11,590 nt of DNA from CAKKQX01 sp046313915 (lineage in GTDB: Bacteria; Pseudomonadota; Gammaproteobacteria; Burkholderiales; SG8-41), in contig JBKBXX010000104.1 of assembly GCA_046313915.1 (NCBI GenBank), positions 1-11,590 of the forward strand, written 5' to 3'. The position numbers and the translations under genes were made by a program. Positions 8,492 to 11,590 of this stretch are shown one piece after another (within the stretch, counting starts at the first letter, position 1; the number at the start of each line of letters is the position of its first letter). The notes under the pieces were generated by a model. It saw nothing but the letters and a program-made list of their open reading frames with translations. It did no database searches and was not told the origin of the DNA.

Positions 8492-8528
8492 TTTTGGGGT
8501 AGGCGCGCGCTGCGCGCCTACCCCAAAA
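8492..8528. repeat. Perfect 17-bp palindrome with 3-base loop
   Basis: The left arm runs 8492-8508 (TTTT GGGG TAGGCGCGC) and the right arm 8512-8528 is its exact complement, around the loop GCT. The whole element is 37 bases and lies alone between lon and tRNA-Val. The T run is at the 5' side and the A run at the 3' side, both within the stem, so no free U tract trails the hairpin in either direction. It looks more like a dispersed palindromic element or a structured RNA processing site than a terminator. A shorter hairpin, CGGTAG (8452-8457) with CTACCG (8466-8471), lies just before it. Confidence 0.8.
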
Positions 8529-8573
8529 TGCTTGGACGAAGCGGCCCGGCCGCTGGTAGGCGGAGCGGGGCAC

Positions 8574-8649
8574 GGGTGCTTAGCTCAGTTGGTAGAGCGT
8601 CGCCCTTACAAGGCGAATGTCGGCGGTTCGACCCCGTCAGCACCCACCA
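8574..8649 (+). tRNA. tRNA-Val (anticodon UAC)
   Basis: 76 bases with an encoded CCA (8647-8649). The acceptor arm pairs GGGTGCT (8574-8580) with AGCACCC (8639-8645); A8646 is the discriminator. The D arm reads TAGCTCAGTTGGTAGAGC. The anticodon stem TCGCC/GGCGA encloses CTTACAA, giving UAC at 8607-8609. The T stem GGCGG/CCGTC contains one G-T pair and the loop is TTCGACC. It is followed 15 bases later by tRNA-Asp and both probably come from one precursor. I found no strong promoter directly upstream; TTGGAC (8532) with TGGTAG (8554) is a weak candidate. Confidence 0.97.
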
Positions 8650-8664
8650 GAGTGTTACGAACAT

Positions 8665-8741
8665 GGAGTGGTAGTTCAGTTGGTTAGAATACCGGCCTGT
8701 CACGCCGGGGGTCGCGGGTTCGAGTCCCGTCCACTCCGCCA
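8665..8741 (+). tRNA. tRNA-Asp (anticodon GUC)
   Basis: 77 bases with an encoded CCA (8739-8741). The acceptor stem pairs GGAGTGG (8665-8671) with CCACTCC (8731-8737); G8738 is the discriminator, as expected for aspartate. The anticodon stem CCGGC/GCCGG encloses CTGTCAC, giving GUC at 8699-8701. The T arm is GCGGG TTCGAGT CCCGT. It is the second gene of the Val-Asp pair and is closed by an intrinsic terminator beginning 10 bases later. Confidence 0.97.
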
Positions 8742-8751
8742 CAGTTCCGAG

Positions 8752-8784
8752 AAAGGCGAACCTGCGAAGTTCGCCTTTTTCTTT
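8752..8784 (+). terminator. Intrinsic terminator of the tRNA-Val/tRNA-Asp unit
   Basis: AAAGGCGAAC (8752-8761) and GTTCGCCTTT (8769-8778) form a perfect 10-bp stem with a 7-base loop, continued by T residues to 8784 (TTTTTCTTT overall). This is the clearest rho-independent terminator in the window. It separates the tRNA unit from ppiD. Confidence 0.9.
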
Positions 8785-8872
8785 GTTAAATGGTAAAAAT
8801 GGCAAACGGCGATTAAACAATTGGGCGGCGTTACGCGACTTGCCGCTTGCGATCCATTGACGGTTTTCCTCC

Positions 8873-10768
8873 ATGTTCAATTTTGTCCATAGCAACAAGC
8901 GGTTGTTGCAGATCATCCTTGCGATCATCGTGCTGCCGTTTGCCTTTTTCGGCATCGATTCCTATTTCCGCACCGTCGACAGCACGCAAGGCGTGGCGAC
9001 GGTCGGCGATACCCGGATTTCGCAACGCGAATTCAACGAAGCGCTGCGCGAGAGACAGGAAACCATTCAGCGCATGCTGGAAGGTCGTGCCGACCCCGCG
9101 CTGCTCGACAATCCCGAGCTGAGATTTGCGGTGCTCGAGGACATGATCCGGCAGCGCCTCCTGCTCGACAGCGCACGGCGTTCCGGGATGGTGGTGAGCG
9201 ATCAGCAGTTGCAGGATCTGATTGCCGGGCTGCCTGCTTTCCAGGAGGAAGGCAGATTTTCTTTGCAGCGCTATCAACAGGTGCTCAAATCCCAGGGGCT
9301 GACGCCCGCGGCTTTCGAGGCGCGCCTGCGCTACGACTTGATGCTGGAAAACATCGCCGATGCCTATAGCGGCAGCGCATTCGTTCCGCGCACCGTTACC
9401 GAGCGGCTCGTGCGCATCAGCGAGCAGCAACGCGAGATCAGCCAGGTGGTGATTGCGCCGGACGGTTTCCTGTCACAGGTGAAGCTGGAGCCGGATGCCG
9501 CCCGGAAATATTACGATGACCATCAGGACGAGTTCCGCATCCCGGAACAGGTGCGCGTCGAATACGTGGTGTTGTCGGCTGATGCACTGTCCTCGCAAAT
9601 CCAGGTCGATTCCGCGGAAATCAGGAAATATTACGAGGAGCACCGCGCGCAGTACGGGGTCAAGGAAACGCGTCAGGCAAGCCATATCCTCATTGCTGTG
9701 GACGCCGGGGCCACTGCCGAAGCCAGGCAGAAGGCGCGTGCCAGGGCCGACGAGATCTACGGCCGGCTCAAGCGCAACCCCGAAAAATTTGCCGAACTGG
9801 CGAGGCAGTATTCACAGGATCCCGGTTCCGCGGCAAACGGCGGCGACCTCGGGTTTTTCAGCCGCGGCACCATGGTCAAGCCGTTCGACGACGCCGTGTT
9901 TCAGATGAAAGTCGGTGACATTTCCGCTCCGGTCGAGTCGCAGTACGGTTTTCACATCATCCGCCTGACCGCGATCAAGCCCGCGCAGGAGAAAAGTCTC
10001 GATGAAATGCGCGGGCAGATCGAGGCGGAACTGCGCAAACGGATTGCCGGCAGGAAATTCGCCGAGGTTGCTGAAAACTTCAGCAACCTCGTTTTTGAAC
10101 AGTCCGAAAGCCTGAAGGCGGCAGCGGAACTGGCACGAACCGAGATCCAGAAAAGCGGCTGGATCACGCGCGAACACGCCGACGATACCCGTCTCAACCA
10201 CCCCAAGCTGCTGCAGGCGATATTTTCGGAAGACGTGCTCAAAAACAAGCGCAATACCGAAGCGGTCGAGGTTGCCACCGGCATGCTGGTCGCGGCGCGG
10301 GTCACCGAATACAAGCCGGCGGCTGTCCGGCCGCTGGCCGAGGTGAGTGCGGCGATCGTCAAAAAACTCACCTTGCAGCAGGCCGCGCAGCTCGCGGCGC
10401 AGGAAGGCCGGGACAAGCTGGAGCAGCTCAGGCAGGGCAAGCCGGTCCCGGTGGCTTGGAGTGCGCCGCAACTGGTGAGCCGCAAGGACGCCAAAGGTCT
10501 GAGTGCGCCGGTGCTGAGGCAGGCATTCAAGACGGACGTGAGCAAACTGCCGGCTTACGGTGGAGTCGACGATCCGCGCGGTGGTTTCATCCTGCTCAAA
10601 ATCAGCCGGGTCGTCGAACCCGGAAAAGCGGCGGCCGATCAGCACAAAGCGGTGGCCGAGAACCTGCGGCAGCTGGTTGGTCAGGAAGAGATGACAGCCT
10701 ACGTCGCGAGCCTGCGGAAAAAAACCGACGTCAAAATCAGCAGGGAATTGCTGGAAAGGAAGAATTAG
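8873..10768 (+). CDS. ppiD: Periplasmic folding chaperone / peptidyl-prolyl isomerase PpiD
   Basis: 631 residues, near the E. coli length. PpiD is anchored in the inner membrane beside the Sec translocon and helps newly exported proteins fold in the periplasm. A short basic N-terminus (FVHSNKR) precedes one uncleaved membrane helix (about 11-28, LLQIILAIIVLPFAFFGI). A SurA-like N-terminal chaperone region follows (about 35-200), then a parvulin-type rotamase domain (about 265-364), beginning ETRQASHILIA, with GGDLGFFSRG inside and ending YGFHIIRL. The remainder is helical chaperone scaffold. Two KYY-containing segments before the parvulin domain look like an internal duplication. The start fits the family N-terminus, but no Shine-Dalgarno sequence is visible. 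The gene follows the tRNA-Asp terminator, so it needs a promoter in 8785-8872; none stands out. It is convergent with fabI. Confidence 0.95.
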   Translation: MFNFVHSNKRLLQIILAIIVLPFAFFGIDSYFRTVDSTQGVATVGDTRISQREFNEALRERQETIQRMLEGRADPALLDNPELRFAVLEDMIRQRLLLDSARRSGMVVSDQQLQDLIAGLPAFQEEGRFSLQRYQQVLKSQGLTPAAFEARLRYDLMLENIADAYSGSAFVPRTVTERLVRISEQQREISQVVIAPDGFLSQVKLEPDAARKYYDDHQDEFRIPEQVRVEYVVLSADALSSQIQVDSAEIRKYYEEHRAQYGVKETRQASHILIAVDAGATAEARQKARARADEIYGRLKRNPEKFAELARQYSQDPGSAANGGDLGFFSRGTMVKPFDDAVFQMKVGDISAPVESQYGFHIIRLTAIKPAQEKSLDEMRGQIEAELRKRIAGRKFAEVAENFSNLVFEQSESLKAAAELARTEIQKSGWITREHADDTRLNHPKLLQAIFSEDVLKNKRNTEAVEVATGMLVAARVTEYKPAAVRPLAEVSAAIVKKLTLQQAAQLAAQEGRDKLEQLRQGKPVPVAWSAPQLVSRKDAKGLSAPVLRQAFKTDVSKLPAYGGVDDPRGGFILLKISRVVEPGKAAADQHKAVAENLRQLVGQEEMTAYVASLRKKTDVKISRELLERKN

Positions 10769-10856
10769 CAAAACCGCGTCGGCCGCAGCGGCGCCTCGCC
10801 TGATGCCGTTTCCACGCCGGGGCAAGCTTCCAGCCCGGCAGGGCGGGATTGTTGCG

Positions 10857-10872
10857 CCGTCACGACGGTTTT
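10857..10872 (+). terminator. Weak terminator candidate between ppiD and fabI
   Basis: CCGT (10857-10860) and ACGG (10865-10868) bracket CACG and are followed by TTTT. The stem is very short. A second hairpin, GCCGGG (10816-10821) with CCCGGC (10834-10839), lies upstream but lacks a T tract. The convergent layout calls for a terminator in this 114-base gap, but neither candidate is strong. Confidence 0.25.
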
Positions 10873-10882
10873 CGTTAAACCG

Positions 10883-11590
10883 CTAGTCGGCATTTCCTCC
10901 GATGTTGCCGCTCACCGTGGTGTTGAAACCGCAGTCCACATAGGTGATCTCGCCGGTGACGCCGCTCGCGAGATCGCTCAACAGAAATGCCGCGACATTG
11001 CCGACTTCGTCGATGGTCACGTTGCGCCGCAGCGGCGAATATTCCTCGACGATTTTCAGTTTCTTGCTGAAATCGCTGATGCCGGCGGCCGCCACCGTCT
11101 TGATCGGCCCTGCCGAGATGCCGTTGACGCGGATGCCGCCCGGGCCGAGATTGCTGGCCAGGTAACGCACGCAGGCTTCCAGGCTTGCCTTGGCGAGCCC
11201 CATCACATTGTAATTCGGCACCGCGCGCACCGCGCCCAGGTAGGTGAGCGTGAGCAGCGCTGCGCGTCGACCCCGCATCAACGGCAGGCCGGCCTTGGCC
11301 AGCGCCGCGAAACTGTAGGAACTTATATCGTGCGCGATGCGAAACGCGTCGCGCGTCAGGCCATCGAGCAGTTCCCCCCGCAAGGCTTCACGTGGCGCAT
11401 AGGCGATCGAGTGCACGATGCCGTCTAGACCATCCCATTGTTTTCCCAGGTCGACAAAAAGTTTTTCGATTTGTGCATCGTCGGAGACATCGCAGCCCAG
11501 CAGCGGAGGGTTGCCGAAATCGGCGGCGAGCCCGGCGACGCGTTCCCGCAGTTCGTCATTTTGGTAGGTGAACGCGAGTGTCGCACCTTC
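10883..11590 (-). CDS. fabI: Enoyl-ACP reductase (NADH) FabI, partial at its 5' end
   Basis: The frame stays open from the stop at 10883-10885 to the window edge: 235 residues, with about 25 N-terminal ones missing, including the first NAD-binding loop. FabI performs the last step of each fatty acid elongation cycle, reducing trans-2-enoyl-ACP with NADH in the cytoplasm. The diagnostic stretch NYNVMGLAKASLEA contains the catalytic Tyr-x6-Lys pair, with the second active-site Tyr ten residues before it (TYLGAVRAVPNYN). HSIAYAPREAL, GGIRVNGISAGPIKT and the C-terminal GEITYVDCGFN are also typical. A GTG at 11416 could look like a start, but it is the Val inside GIVHSIAYAP and lies well within the conserved fold, so the true start is beyond the window. 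The gene converges on ppiD. Confidence 0.95.
   Translation of the reverse strand, partial: EGATLAFTYQNDELRERVAGLAADFGNPPLLGCDVSDDAQIEKLFVDLGKQWDGLDGIVHSIAYAPREALRGELLDGLTRDAFRIAHDISSYSFAALAKAGLPLMRGRRAALLTLTYLGAVRAVPNYNVMGLAKASLEACVRYLASNLGPGGIRVNGISAGPIKTVAAAGISDFSKKLKIVEEYSPLRRNVTIDEVGNVAAFLLSDLASGVTGEITYVDCGFNTTVSGNIGGNAD

Noticed and set aside
8387..8674. A 95-codon plus-strand frame between lon and tRNA-Asp
   Set aside because: It runs through the palindrome, all of tRNA-Val and the start of tRNA-Asp, so it cannot be a sensible coding gene.
10883..11416. FabI starting at the GTG at 11416
   Set aside because: The frame continues upstream with conserved FabI sequence (KQWDGLDGIVHSIAYAP), so the GTG is an internal valine and the gene is cut by the window edge.

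Overview
The window is ordinary bacterial core genome of moderately high GC. The gene order and protein sequences fit a proteobacterium, most likely a betaproteobacterium. That placement is inferred from the conserved tig-clpP-clpX-lon-...-ppiD order, the paired hopanoid-type squalene genes hpnC and hpnD, and the overall flavour of the proteins. The genus cannot be told from the sequence alone.

The left block (1-2298) is read leftward. It holds hpnC and then hpnD, two squalene/phytoene synthase family enzymes that together turn farnesyl diphosphate into hydroxysqualene by way of presqualene diphosphate. They are followed by the 5' part of a PrpF/4-oxalomesaconate tautomerase family gene that runs off the window edge. 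The hpnE gene that usually completes squalene formation is not here. A divergent intergenic region (2299-2428) separates this block from the rightward genes.

The central block (2429-8362) is read rightward: tRNA-Leu(UAG), tig (trigger factor), clpP, clpX and lon. It is the classic protein-quality-control cluster: a ribosome-bound chaperone, the ClpXP protease and the Lon protease. tRNA-Leu lies only 33 bases before tig and probably shares its promoter. clpP overlaps the tig stop codon. lon seems to have its own, possibly heat-shock-type, promoter just behind a small clpX terminator.

The segment 8363-8872 is rich in RNA structure. It contains two perfect inverted repeats (12-bp and 17-bp stems), tRNA-Val(UAC), tRNA-Asp(GUC) and a clear intrinsic terminator. 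ppiD (8873-10768) then encodes a membrane-anchored periplasmic folding factor, so the cluster covers folding and degradation in both the cytoplasm and the periplasm. The HU gene hupB, which lies between lon and ppiD in E. coli, is missing; the two tRNA genes occupy its place.

The right end (10883-11590, read leftward, convergent with ppiD) is the C-terminal 235 codons of fabI, the NADH-dependent enoyl-ACP reductase. I saw no CRISPR array, transposase, phage gene, toxin-antitoxin pair or other defence locus. No gene-free stretch exceeds 300 bases; the longest are 1261-1485 and 8363-8573. I found no convincing undescribed system. The most noteworthy points are the palindrome at 8492-8528, the hpnC/hpnD pair without hpnE, and the candidate heat-shock promoter of lon.
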